The notes: generated from the sequence alone by a model not told the origin. A stretch of DNA of 64,000 nucleotides from Yersinia nurmii (GCF_001112925.1 NZ_CPYD01000009.1:124001-188000); one strand, 5' to 3'; positions 40,681 through 49,402 are shown, counted from the first letter of the stretch. A program made the numbers and translations.

Positions 40681-41901
40681 ATGTGCCCTAAAAATCTCGG
40701 CCGTTTGAGCAAAATAAGCCTAGCGATCCTCTTGGCTTGCTCGCTGGCGGCATGTAGTGGGAGCGGTGGTGGCTCCAGCAACACCGCGAAAGGTAGTACA
40801 GGTCAGACAACGGGAAGTACCGCCAGCGGAACGGGTGACGGCACGACCGCAAACAACGGTAGCGGAACAGGCTCCGGCACTGGCGGCAGTGGAACCGGTG
40901 GTACAGGGACTGGCAGTGGCTCAGGTGGAACGGGTTCTGGCGGTGGAACCGGAACAGGGACTTCTACGCCTCCATTGGTCGTCGGAAGCGTATTAGGCGG
41001 CGTCGGTGGTGCGGTCAGCGGCGTGGGTTCCGAAGTGAAAGATGTGGTTAGCCAGACTCCGGTTGGCAGCATTCCTATTGCCGGTAGCGGCGTGGTCACC
41101 GTGGTTGATAGCGCAGGTAATGCGGTTACCGATATCGGTAGTGGTATTCAGAACGGTGTTGGACAATTAGGTAATAATCCTAATGCATTAGGTGTGACGG
41201 CTGCGGGTGTACCGAAAGCCGTGGCGGATGTCGGCACCGGAGTGTCCGGTTTGGGTAGTACCGTCAGCGGGGTGGGTAATAATACGCCGCTGGGTGGCGT
41301 AACGAACACCGCGGGTGGTCTGGTTGCAGGGGCCGGTGGCGCAGTAACCAGCATTGGCAATGGTTTATCGCAAGACTTGCAAACCGGTACGACCTCTAAA
41401 ATTACCACGGCGGCAACGGGTCTGGTTACGCCAGTGGTTGCAGATACCCAAGGCATGACACAGAGCGTGGGTGGCGCAACGGGGCTGGGTGCGCCTGTCG
41501 GTGGTTTACTGAATAGTGTGGGTAACACTGTGTCAGCAGCGGGAACTCAAGTTGGAGCCACCTCACCAACGCTGTCTGGCGTGGGTCAAACGCTACAAAG
41601 TACCGGTCAGACCATTGCCAGTTCTGGTGGGTTGGTGACACCCACCACAACGACTAGCGGTGGACTGTTAGGAGGCGTGACCGCCGGAACGTCGGTGAGC
41701 GGTAGCGCCAATGCTAATGTATTGGCTCCGGTAACGACTCCCCTGAGTAGCCTGACTGCAGGCGCGGGCGTTACCAGCGGCACGGCAACTACCGGCGGAT
41801 TACTCAGCGGCGTCACCAATACGCTAACGGGTGATGCTGGGGCAAGCACTAATACCACCACAAATGGTGGGTTATTAGGAACAACAATACTTCATAACTA
41901 A
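40681..41901 (+). CDS. Gly/Ser/Thr/Val-rich repeat lipoprotein, partner of the FhaC-like translocator
   Basis: The 406-residue protein has a lipoprotein signal with lipobox LAAC (Cys25) and Ser at +2, predicting an outer-membrane lipoprotein. Residues 26 to about 96 are a flexible Gly/Ser/Thr linker. The rest is low-complexity with loosely repeated Gly-Val blocks (VGGAVSGVGSEV, GLGSTVSGVG, GGAVTSIGNGL, TLSGVGQTLQSTGQTI) and three late units SGGLLGGVT, TGGLLSGVT and NGGLLGTT. The mature part contains no Phe, Tyr, Trp or Arg, and no Cys except the lipidated one. No haemagglutinin-type TPS domain is visible. It is followed 84 bases later by an FhaC/ShlB-type gene, so it is likely the cargo or partner of that pore. 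The function is unknown. Confidence 0.8.
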   Translation: MCPKNLGRLSKISLAILLACSLAACSGSGGGSSNTAKGSTGQTTGSTASGTGDGTTANNGSGTGSGTGGSGTGGTGTGSGSGGTGSGGGTGTGTSTPPLVVGSVLGGVGGAVSGVGSEVKDVVSQTPVGSIPIAGSGVVTVVDSAGNAVTDIGSGIQNGVGQLGNNPNALGVTAAGVPKAVADVGTGVSGLGSTVSGVGNNTPLGGVTNTAGGLVAGAGGAVTSIGNGLSQDLQTGTTSKITTAATGLVTPVVADTQGMTQSVGGATGLGAPVGGLLNSVGNTVSAAGTQVGATSPTLSGVGQTLQSTGQTIASSGGLVTPTTTTSGGLLGGVTAGTSVSGSANANVLAPVTTPLSSLTAGAGVTSGTATTGGLLSGVTNTLTGDAGASTNTTTNGGLLGTTILHN

Positions 41902-41985
41902 CAGAACTTATTACGCTCCCCTGAAGTATTGGGGAGCGGTTCCTTTGCTCCATAATAAAGTTATGCACAAATAAGGAAATGGACG

Positions 41986-43704
41986 ATGAAGAACAGAATT
42001 TGGCTGTTTTTTTTATTCATTGCCGTGGCAGAACATTCCTTAGCAAATACCGTCCCGATGTTAATCGATCAAAATAACCCTTCAAGACTCGCGCGTGAAA
42101 TACCCAAACCTCAACCGGCCAGACCGCAGGCTCCTACGTTAAAGACGCCAGCCCCTTCTTATGCATTAACGCTAGATACACTCATAGAAGTTCGCCATTT
42201 GGATTTTATTGGCGGTACTCGCTACGATGCTAAAACATTGCTGGCGCCTTTTGCTCCTTATATTGGAAAGAAGGTACCGCTAAAGAATTTGATGGTTGCC
42301 ACTCAGACTATTACCAAATTATATCAACAGGACGGATATGTATTATCCTACGCCTATTTACCGGCAGATAATTTTAATAACGGTACATTAAAAATAGGGT
42401 TGGTTGAGGGATATATTGGCAATACGCTAATTAAAAGTGATAACGCCGCAGTGGGGCGTTGGCTAACCAAATTATCCAAACGCATTATGGCTGATAAGCC
42501 TCTCACCAAAGAGGTTTTCGAGCGCTATACCATTTTAATGAGCAGAACACCGGATGCGAAAGTTACCGCCACTGCGAAAAATCCTAACAATATCTATGGT
42601 GCTACGGTTTTGGAAGTTCAGGCCGATCATCCGCGTAGTTGGAATGTCAGCACCGCGCTGGATAGTCGTAAAGGCGTATATACCGGCGTACTCAATGCCA
42701 CTTTTAGCGGTTTTACCGGTTATGGCGAACAGTTGGGTATCGCGACACTATTGCCTATCAATAATAAAAACAACGATCGTTATTTGGGGCTGAACTACCA
42801 ACAATATTTGGGTGATGACGGCCTGCTGATGCAGTTGAAAGGCAGTTACTATAAACAGAATCCTAAAGACTACACCGATGTTCTGACTTTACAGCCGGAC
42901 AATATTACTCTGTCAGCGCGTACCGAGCAGACCCAATATAACGGCGGGGTGGTTTTCAGTTATCCGCTGTATCTAACGCAGAAGAAACAATGGACGGTTA
43001 GCGGCGGTCTGGATTATGTGGATAAAAGCTACGATCTGAAACCCCGTGCCCGATTCAATAACTTCAATAATCAATTACGGGATTTGCCGGATCAAAATCA
43101 GAGTATGCATTACCCGGCGGCAGAAGTAGCGTTGTTGGGCTACCGGGAATATACCCAGGCTTATTGGAGTACCCGTTTTAGCGTTCGGCAAGGGATCAAC
43201 GGCGCGCTGGCAAGTAGTTCTACGTCTTGGGGGGATTTAGGATTTACTCGCTGGAAAGTGAATGGAGATACCGCCTATTTGTTCGCGGAGAAATGGCGTT
43301 TAAGCGCTTCGGCAGAAGGGGATTGGTCGGATAATGTGTTACCGGAAGCGGAGCAGGCAACCTTTGGCGGGCTGCGTTATGGCCGCGGTTATCCTGATAG
43401 TGAGGCCACCGGTGACTATGGCTACGGCGGGCAGGTGGAAATGCGCTATATCCATAATCGAGATGGCCAATGGCTGAAAACCATTCAGCCTTATCTGCTG
43501 GTGGATACGGCCAGAACCTTCTTCAATACGCCGCAGCTACCGGCGAAGAAACTGGCGTCTTATGCCGTGGGTGTCACTTTTGGCGATAACAAACATTATT
43601 CTTTCTCGTTGGAAGGCGCGCGTCCATTCGGCGATGTCCCAAGCGATAGTACCCGCCGTGACTGGCGCTTGAACGCCACGTTCACCTATAACTTTGCTAA
43701 CTGA
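41986..43704 (+). CDS. FhaC/ShlB/HecB-family two-partner secretion outer-membrane translocator
   Basis: The 572-residue protein has a signal peptide (about 1-20, ending SLAN), a proline-rich linker, POTRA-type domains (VRHLDFIGGTRYDAKTLLAP to VEGYIGNTLI, about residues 68-150), and a C-terminal beta-barrel of alternating aromatic strands ending in FTYNFAN with terminal-strand character. The L6-loop signature is present as YGRGYPDSE near residue 467. Such TpsB pores export one dedicated partner through the outer membrane. The only candidate partner is the upstream lipoprotein, on the same strand. No FhaB-like exoprotein lies nearby. Confidence 0.88.
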   Translation: MKNRIWLFFLFIAVAEHSLANTVPMLIDQNNPSRLAREIPKPQPARPQAPTLKTPAPSYALTLDTLIEVRHLDFIGGTRYDAKTLLAPFAPYIGKKVPLKNLMVATQTITKLYQQDGYVLSYAYLPADNFNNGTLKIGLVEGYIGNTLIKSDNAAVGRWLTKLSKRIMADKPLTKEVFERYTILMSRTPDAKVTATAKNPNNIYGATVLEVQADHPRSWNVSTALDSRKGVYTGVLNATFSGFTGYGEQLGIATLLPINNKNNDRYLGLNYQQYLGDDGLLMQLKGSYYKQNPKDYTDVLTLQPDNITLSARTEQTQYNGGVVFSYPLYLTQKKQWTVSGGLDYVDKSYDLKPRARFNNFNNQLRDLPDQNQSMHYPAAEVALLGYREYTQAYWSTRFSVRQGINGALASSSTSWGDLGFTRWKVNGDTAYLFAEKWRLSASAEGDWSDNVLPEAEQATFGGLRYGRGYPDSEATGDYGYGGQVEMRYIHNRDGQWLKTIQPYLLVDTARTFFNTPQLPAKKLASYAVGVTFGDNKHYSFSLEGARPFGDVPSDSTRRDWRLNATFTYNFAN

Positions 43705-43730
43705 TTTTTACGTGATGATGGTGTGAGAAA

Positions 43731-43765
43731 TGCTTCCGCGTAGTGTCAGCGGGGGCATGGTTTTA
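43731..43765 (+). terminator. Putative terminator after the TpsB gene
   Basis: TGCTTCCGC (43731-43739) pairs with GCGGGGGCA (43749-43757, two G-U) around a 9-base loop and is followed by TGGTTTTATC. It lies between the convergent tpsB-like gene and nrdG. Confidence 0.5.
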
Positions 43766-43772
43766 TCGATGT

Positions 43773-44237
43773 TTAACGCAGTTTATGTAGAATTTGATTA
43801 CTGCTTCCGCGCCAAATTAGCGAGGGATCTTTGAGATCCTGCACAAATTTTCCGTCGATCAAGACATTTATCAAATCCACCACTTCGCGCTGTTCATTAC
43901 TTAACTCAGCCAATTCGTAGCCGGTCCATAGCCAGATATCTTTATTATCACATTCGGCATGCACACGCTTAACCAGTGACAAAATCGCGGAGAGATTGTC
44001 TGGATGCAACGGATCGCCTCCAGACAGGGATAACCCCTGACGGCGGATGCGGGTGTCATTCAGATCTGCAATGATCTGATCTTCCATCTGTATTGTGAAT
44101 GGCTTGCCGGAATTGAGTCGCCAAGTGCTTTTGTTATAGCAGCCGGGGCATTGGTGCACACAGCCGGAAACAAACAGCGTACAGCGGGTTCCGGGGCCAT
44201 TAATCACATCGACAGGATAGTATTGATGGTAATTGAT
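43773..44237 (-). CDS. nrdG: NrdG, anaerobic ribonucleoside-triphosphate reductase activase
   Basis: NrdG is the radical-SAM enzyme that makes the glycyl radical on NrdD. The frame contains the cluster motif CVHQCPGCYN, then SGGDPLHPDNL and the conserved end QDLKDPSLIWRGSSNQ. The conserved N-terminus NYHQYYPVDVINGPG is encoded, but the codon before it, where E. coli has ATG, is ATC (44237-44235). A stop lies six codons further upstream with no ATG, GTG or TTG between. The alternatives are a rare ATC start, with GGA eight bases ahead (154 residues as in E. coli), or GTG at 44207, which drops ten conserved residues (144 residues). The longer form is reported. nrdD lies upstream. Confidence 0.85.
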   Translation of the reverse strand: MNYHQYYPVDVINGPGTRCTLFVSGCVHQCPGCYNKSTWRLNSGKPFTIQMEDQIIADLNDTRIRRQGLSLSGGDPLHPDNLSAILSLVKRVHAECDNKDIWLWTGYELAELSNEQREVVDLINVLIDGKFVQDLKDPSLIWRGSSNQILHKLR

Positions 44238-44271
44238 GATCTTTGTCCAACGTTATTTGTTTAGATTTTCA

Positions 44272-44291
44272 GGGCGACCTATTGGCCGCCC
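44272..44291 (-). other. Intercistronic hairpin between nrdD and nrdG
   Basis: GGGCGGCC and GGTCGCCC (minus strand) pair over 8 bp, one G-U, around AATA. There is no U-tract, so it probably adjusts mRNA stability or nrdG level rather than ending the transcript. Confidence 0.55.
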
Positions 44292-44315
44292 GAATACTCA
44301 TAAATACTAACTGGA

Positions 44316-46454
44316 TTAACCCAACTGACCATTTGCCAGATGTTTAACCCGGCGCTTCACCTCTTCCTGCTTCCCGGCGTTGAACGGACGCGCGTCTGGA
44401 CTTCCCAAATAGCCACATACCCGGCGCGTCACTGAGACTTTGGAAGGCTCGTGATTACCGCATTTTGGACAGGTAAAACCTTTGCTGGTGCAGGAAAACT
44501 CACCGGTAAAACCGCATTCGTAGCATTCATCTATCGGCGTGTTGGTACCGTAATAAGGCACGCGGTGATAGCTGTAATCCCATACGTCTTCCAGCGCTTT
44601 CAGGTTGTGCTGTAGGTTTGGATATTCGCCATAGCAAATAAAACCGCCATTCGCCAAAGGTGGATAAGGGGCTTCAAAATCCAGTTTATCGTATGGATTA
44701 ACCTTCTTTTCCACGTCCAGATGGAAGCTGTTGGTGTAATAACCTTTGTCAGTAACGCCGGGAACGATGCCGAATTCGGCAGTATCTAAACGGCAGAAGC
44801 GATCACACAGATTTTCGCTCGGCGTACTGTATAGGCTGAAGGCGTAGCCGGTTTCATCTTTCCAGCTATCGGTTGCAGCTTTTAGATGAGAAACGATGGC
44901 GATAGCTTTGTCACGCAGTTGCTGATCGTCAAAGACGTGGGTCTGATTGCCAAATAGCGCATTAACCGTTTCGTGAATACCTATATAGCCTAAAGAAATG
45001 GAAGCTCGCCCATTTTTAAATATTTCTGCAATATTATCATCGGCTTGTAGTCTAACGCCGCAGGCTCCTTCCATATACAGAATCGGCGCAACCCGAGCTT
45101 TAATGCCTTCCAGACGAGCAATACGCGTCATCAGGGCTTTTTTCGCCAGCAATAGACGCTCATCCAGTAACTGCCAGAAGCGAGCTTCGTCACCTCGAGA
45201 TTCCAGTGCGATACGCGGCAGGTTTAAGCTGATAACGCCCAAATTGTTGCGGCCATCGTGGATTTCTTTGCCATTCTCTTCATAAACGCCGAGGAAGCTA
45301 CGGCAACCCATTGGCGTCTTAAATGAACCAGTGACTTTAACTACCTGATCATAATTAAGAATATCTGGGTACATACGTTTGGTTGCGCATTCCAAAGCCA
45401 GTTGTTTAATATCGTAATTTGGATCGCCAAACTTATAGTTCAGGCCGTCGCGGATGGCGAATACCAGTTTAGGAAACACGGCGGTTTTCCGGTTTTTACC
45501 CAAGCCGGCAATGCGATTGCGCAAGATCGCCTGCTGGATCATTCGGGATTCCCAACAGGTTCCCAGACCAAAACCGAAGGTCACAAACGGCGTTTGTCCG
45601 TTGGCAGTATGCAAAGTATTCACTTCGTATTCCAGTGACTGGAAAGCGTCGTAACACTCTTTTTCGGTACGCGCCATGGCGTAGCCTTTCGCATCCGGAA
45701 TTGCCCATTCTTCCGCTATACGCTGGTGTTTGTTGTAACTGGCGGTCACAAAAGGAGCCAGAATTTCATCAATCCGGTTGATGGTTGTGCCGCCATAAAT
45801 ATGGCTGGCAACCTGCGCGATGATTTGGGCGGTCACCGCCGTCGCGGTAGAAATTGATTTTGGTGGCTCGATTTCAGCGTTACCCATTTTAAAGCCTTGG
45901 GTCAGCATGCCGTCCAAATCGATCAACATACAGTTGAACATTGGGAAGAAAGGCGAGTAATCCAGATCGTGATAATGAATTTCGCCGCGTTCGTGGGCCA
46001 GCACCACATCTCGCGGTAAAATATGCTGTTTAGCGTAGTGTTTCGCCACAATACCGGCGAGTAGATCCCGCTGAGTCGGAATCACTTTACTGTCTTTATT
46101 GGCGTTTTCGTTGAGCAGCGCCATATTGCTTTGCTCTACTAAACCACGAATTTCCTGATTCAGGCGACCACGTAATTCTCGTGACACATCGCGATCGTGG
46201 CGGTATTCAATATAGGCGCGCGCCAGCTGTTTATAATCACCGGCCATCAGCTGATTTTCGACCGCGTTCTGAATTTCACGGATATCGACCTGCGTTTGGT
46301 TTGCCATTTTTTGAGCGACCAGGCGGGCGACGGTGGCACAATAATCCGCGTCTACCACGCCGACAGCCAGAGCTGCACGCTCCACGGCTTCTTTAATGCG
46401 CACCTCGTCAAAAGGTACCTGACAACCGTCCCGCTTAATCACTACTGGTTTCAC
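44316..46454 (-). CDS. nrdD: NrdD, anaerobic ribonucleoside-triphosphate reductase
   Basis: NrdD is the class III, oxygen-sensitive, glycyl-radical enzyme that reduces ribonucleoside triphosphates using formate. The 712-residue protein, same length as E. coli, has an N-terminal ATP-cone (VIKRDGCQVPFDEVRIKEAV), the catalytic barrel, a zinc site of two cysteine pairs (ECYECGF and CPKCGNHE near 644-665) and the radical site RVCGYLGSPDARPFN with the glycine near 681. It is followed by nrdG. NrdR boxes and DnaA boxes lie upstream. Confidence 0.97.
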   Translation of the reverse strand: MKPVVIKRDGCQVPFDEVRIKEAVERAALAVGVVDADYCATVARLVAQKMANQTQVDIREIQNAVENQLMAGDYKQLARAYIEYRHDRDVSRELRGRLNQEIRGLVEQSNMALLNENANKDSKVIPTQRDLLAGIVAKHYAKQHILPRDVVLAHERGEIHYHDLDYSPFFPMFNCMLIDLDGMLTQGFKMGNAEIEPPKSISTATAVTAQIIAQVASHIYGGTTINRIDEILAPFVTASYNKHQRIAEEWAIPDAKGYAMARTEKECYDAFQSLEYEVNTLHTANGQTPFVTFGFGLGTCWESRMIQQAILRNRIAGLGKNRKTAVFPKLVFAIRDGLNYKFGDPNYDIKQLALECATKRMYPDILNYDQVVKVTGSFKTPMGCRSFLGVYEENGKEIHDGRNNLGVISLNLPRIALESRGDEARFWQLLDERLLLAKKALMTRIARLEGIKARVAPILYMEGACGVRLQADDNIAEIFKNGRASISLGYIGIHETVNALFGNQTHVFDDQQLRDKAIAIVSHLKAATDSWKDETGYAFSLYSTPSENLCDRFCRLDTAEFGIVPGVTDKGYYTNSFHLDVEKKVNPYDKLDFEAPYPPLANGGFICYGEYPNLQHNLKALEDVWDYSYHRVPYYGTNTPIDECYECGFTGEFSCTSKGFTCPKCGNHEPSKVSVTRRVCGYLGSPDARPFNAGKQEEVKRRVKHLANGQLG

Positions 46455-46484
46455 GATGTGACTCCTGTTTCCCGTTATGCAGGG

Positions 46485-46549
46485 TTATCCACAAGGCAAT
46501 CCCACAGCTGGAAAGGGCTGCGGAGGCGTGTGGATGACACTGTGGATAA
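46485..46549. promoter_or_regulatory. Cluster of three DnaA-box-like sequences upstream of nrdD
   Basis: TTATCCACA is present on the plus strand at 46485-46493 and on the minus strand at 46549-46541, both perfect matches to TTATNCACA. A third, TCATCCACA, with one mismatch, is on the minus strand at 46537-46529. They lie 30-95 bases before the nrdD ATG and next to the NrdR boxes. DnaA is known to act at E. coli nrdAB, so a similar role at nrdDG is plausible but inferred. Confidence 0.6.
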
Positions 46550-46596
46550 CTACTATATATAGGTGTTTTGCTTTTGATTGACACTATATATGGGTT
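46550..46596 (-). promoter_or_regulatory. Pair of NrdR boxes upstream of nrdDG
   Basis: Two 16-bp palindrome-like sites share the core ACTATATAT and begin 31 bases apart (46550-46565 and 46581-46596), about three helical turns. This is the standard arrangement of NrdR boxes (consensus acaCTATATATAGtgt) that repress all enterobacterial ribonucleotide reductase operons. Confidence 0.85.
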
Positions 46597-46671
46597 TGAT
46601 CAGAAGTGACAGCCAACTTATTTGACTTAGGACAAGGAAATATTCTTTAGGTTTATTCCCTGTACAGTCGG

Positions 46672-47604
46672 TCACAAATTTGAAATTTTTAGTGGATTTT
46701 TTGTCGAATTGCGAAAATGTTCCAGCAGAAAATCGACCCAAACCCGCACACGGGGAGGCAGGTTTGCCGAAGCATAATACAGCCATAGCGGAGCGGAGGC
46801 TGGCCAGTGTTTTTCCAATACCGGCTGTAAACGACCCGTAGAGAAATGGGCGACAGCGTGCCACTTTGCCAGATAAGCGATACCCATATTCGCCAGAGTG
46901 GCATCCAGCAGCATGGCGGGCTGAGAAACGATCAAACGTCCGGCGGGTTCAACGGATTTGACGCGGTGGTCTTGTTGTAATTGCCATTTTACTACGCGGC
47001 CGGTTGCTGGATTGCGATGCAACAGCGCCTGATGTTGATATAAATCTTCTATGGTTTGCGGCGTTCCATTCTTGGCAAGATAATCGGGAGAGGCGGCCAG
47101 CACCATTTGTATCGGAGAGAACTCGCGGGCAATCAAGCGGCTATCGGGATCGTTACGGCTACCAATGGCCACATCAAATCCTTCCCCCACCAGATTAACC
47201 ACTTTGGCATCCAGCGAAATATCTAAATCGATTTGCGGATAACGGGCTAAAAATGTCGGAATCAGCGGCATAAGAAGCTGGTGGGCAAATCCGGGGATCA
47301 CGCTAATACGCACGGTGCCGCTGGGCTGCTGTTCCTGCCTTTGGACTCTTTCCAGCGCAGTAGATAACGCTTGCCACAGCGGCGCTACGCGGGCGAGCAG
47401 CGCTTCGCCTTCATCGGTTAGTACTACGTTATGGGTATTGCGTTGAAATAGCCTCACGCCAAGTTTCGCTTCCAGTACGCGAACGTTTTTACTGATAGCC
47501 GCAGGCGTGACCCCGAGCTGGCGGGCCGCGGCGGAGAAATTATCGCTTTGAGCGGCGCTGAGAAAGGCGGGGAGTAAACGATGGACATCCGAAGGCAGCG
47601 ACAT
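46672..47604 (-). CDS. LysR-family transcriptional regulator
   Basis: The 310-residue protein has the LysR winged helix at the N-terminus (NFSAAARQLGVTPAAISKNV near residue 22) and a periplasmic-binding-like effector domain (GTVRISVIPGFAHQLLMPLI onward). It is transcribed divergently from the oxidoreductase gene across 103 bases, the usual arrangement for a LysR protein and its target. The effector is unknown. Confidence 0.88.
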   Translation of the reverse strand: MSLPSDVHRLLPAFLSAAQSDNFSAAARQLGVTPAAISKNVRVLEAKLGVRLFQRNTHNVVLTDEGEALLARVAPLWQALSTALERVQRQEQQPSGTVRISVIPGFAHQLLMPLIPTFLARYPQIDLDISLDAKVVNLVGEGFDVAIGSRNDPDSRLIAREFSPIQMVLAASPDYLAKNGTPQTIEDLYQHQALLHRNPATGRVVKWQLQQDHRVKSVEPAGRLIVSQPAMLLDATLANMGIAYLAKWHAVAHFSTGRLQPVLEKHWPASAPLWLYYASANLPPRVRVWVDFLLEHFRNSTKNPLKISNL

Positions 47605-47707
47605 AATGGTTGATACCTTTAGTTTAAATTGATGTTACCGATTACAGACTACACCAACATGAGGAGAAATGAAAAAATGACGTTATAACACCACAGGAGA
47701 AATCATT

Positions 47708-48235
47708 ATGTCTCGTATTTTAGTATTAGCGGCACACCGTAATCCGGATGAGTCTCGTATCAACCGTCAGTTGATTGACGCTTTGCGTCCGTTGCCGAAT
47801 GTCACCGTTCACGAACTGATTCGTGCTTATCCAGATTTTAAGATTGATGTAGCTCGTGAGCAGGAGTTATTGGATGCGCACGATGTTGTGGTGATGATGT
47901 TTCCATTTTACTGGTATAGCTCACCGGCGATTTTAAGTGAGTGGCAGGATGCGGTATTAACTGATGGTTTCGCTCATGGCCGTGAGGGCACACGGCTACA
48001 TGGTAAACCGCTGAAATTGGTGGTTTCGACCGGTAGTCGGGCTCAGGATTATAGCGCTGATGGATACAATCGCTATCCGATTGAAAACCTATTGTTACCT
48101 TTCCACGCCACGGCCAATCTGACCGGTATGGATTTCTTACCGCCGTTTTTGATTCAGGGCACGAGCAATATAAGCGATGAAGCGTTGGTGATGAAAATCG
48201 AAGAAGCGGTGAAGGTAATAAAGGGGATTGAGTAG
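47708..48235 (+). CDS. Flavodoxin-fold NAD(P)H oxidoreductase (KefG/YwrO-like)
   Basis: The 175-residue protein belongs to the NQO1/KefF/MdaB-type flavodoxin-like quinone reductases. Visible: the phosphate-binding start ILVLAAHRNPDESRINRQL, the FMN-site stretch MMFPFYWYSSPAILSEWQD near residue 75 and VVSTGSRAQDYSADG. It probably reduces quinones or electrophilic compounds with FMN. It starts at ATG 47708 after CACAGGAGAA and is probably controlled by the divergent LysR gene. Confidence 0.85.
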   Translation: MSRILVLAAHRNPDESRINRQLIDALRPLPNVTVHELIRAYPDFKIDVAREQELLDAHDVVVMMFPFYWYSSPAILSEWQDAVLTDGFAHGREGTRLHGKPLKLVVSTGSRAQDYSADGYNRYPIENLLLPFHATANLTGMDFLPPFLIQGTSNISDEALVMKIEEAVKVIKGIE

Positions 48236-48685
48236 GGCTGGCAGTCGCCGAACCTTGCAACCGTGCTTGGCGCGAAAGTGGGATTCGGCGAATCAGCGAG
48301 AGATTCGTTTGCGGGCGTTATCAGGATGGCCCAGCAGCGCAAAGTGCGCTTTGAACAGCTGACGGCTATTCACTCTTGGCCTCATCCCTGCTCGGCTCAC
48401 TCCCTGATTGCGCCTTTTCTGAATCACAATTCGCCTTTTGCCTTAGATACAGATTTTGGCGTTAATCTTGACCTTTAAGAGCACATCTTGGTCGGCGTGA
48501 TGAACGAGGTGTCCTGCGAAGCAGACAGGCGATTTTGTGCAGAGGTGAAGCCCTTACCAAACGAATATCAACCGAAACCCGATCCGATTTCAGATTTGAA
48601 CTGATTTTGACTTTAAAGAACACATTTGAGTGACCGACGTTTGAAATTGGATCAGGTTTCAATTCAGAGAGTAACCAATAACACC
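48236..48685. other. Gene-free 450-base region
   Basis: No convincing gene is seen. A 71-codon frame (48263-48478) lacks a ribosome-binding site and known motifs. The right part holds a long inverted repeat (separate entry). Short resembling stretches such as GACCTTTAAGAGCACAT (48470-48486) and GACTTTAAAGAACACAT (48609-48625) suggest a decayed extragenic repeat. Confidence 0.45.
48574..48660. repeat. 87-bp palindromic element with 19-bp arms
   Basis: GAAACCCGATCCGATTTCA (48574-48592) is mirrored by TGAAATTGGATCAGGTTTC (48642-48660), 17 of 19 positions complementary, around 49 bases. It lies 26 bases beyond the 3' end of the ABC operon. It looks like a miniature palindromic repeat; family membership is not known. 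Confidence 0.6.
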
Positions 48686-49402
48686 TCAACCAACTGAATG
48701 CTCCGCCAGTTCCAAATCTCGGCGTGAATATTCTCGTACAATGTGACCTTTTTCCATCAGTGCAGCTCGTTCGGACATATGCGCTACTACGTCGTTATCG
48801 TGGCTCACTAATAGGTAAGTCATGCCGTATTCCCGTTTTAGCTTATTGAGCAGATTTAAAATCTCCGCCTGTACCGACATATCTAACGCGGAAGTGGGTT
48901 CATCCAATAGCAACAATTTAGGCCGTAACAGCAATGCGCGTGCGATGGCGATTCTCTGGCGTTGGCCGCCGGAGAACTGATGCGGGTAGCGATGTGCCGC
49001 AGAGGCGGGCAATCCCACTTGCTCCAGCGCTTCGCCGATGCGCTGCTGAATGTTCTTCTCGCCGTGAACTTTTAGCGGCTCCCCTAAAATACGTTGGATA
49101 CTGTGCTGCGGATGCAGCGACGCGTAGGGGTCCTGAAACACCATCTGTACCTCTTTACGTAACTGACCGGTAAAACGCTGGTTGGGGCGTATCGGCTGAC
49201 CAAGCAAAGAAATCTCGCCCTGCCATTCGCGCTGTAAACCCGCCAATGTGCGCAAAACCGTGGATTTTCCACAGCCGGATGCACCGATCAGGCTGAAAGT
49301 CTCACCGGCTTCAACCTGAAAACTGACGGATTCTACGGCTGTTTTTACCTGATTCCCCTGCGGGAAACGGACCCGTAGCTGGCTCACTTCAATCAGTGTC
49401 AT
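48686..49402 (-). CDS. Peptide/nickel-type ABC transporter ATPase (DppF/OppF-like)
   Basis: The ATG at 49402 (MTLIEVSQLRVRFPQG) gives 238 residues; codons upstream belong to the preceding gene region. Walker A GASGCGKST near residue 39, QDPYASLHPQHS, signature FSGGQRQRIAIARAL and Walker B LLLLDEPTSALDMS are present. It is the last gene of a five-gene importer and overlaps the first ATPase gene by 14 bases. The C-terminal extension of true OppF/DppF proteins is short here. Confidence 0.88.
   Translation of the reverse strand: MTLIEVSQLRVRFPQGNQVKTAVESVSFQVEAGETFSLIGASGCGKSTVLRTLAGLQREWQGEISLLGQPIRPNQRFTGQLRKEVQMVFQDPYASLHPQHSIQRILGEPLKVHGEKNIQQRIGEALEQVGLPASAAHRYPHQFSGGQRQRIAIARALLLRPKLLLLDEPTSALDMSVQAEILNLLNKLKREYGMTYLLVSHDNDVVAHMSERAALMEKGHIVREYSRRDLELAEHSVG

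Noticed and set aside
48263-48478. 71-codon frame in the 48.3 kb gap
   Set aside because: There is no ribosome-binding site and no recognisable motif; it may be a remnant of a repeat.
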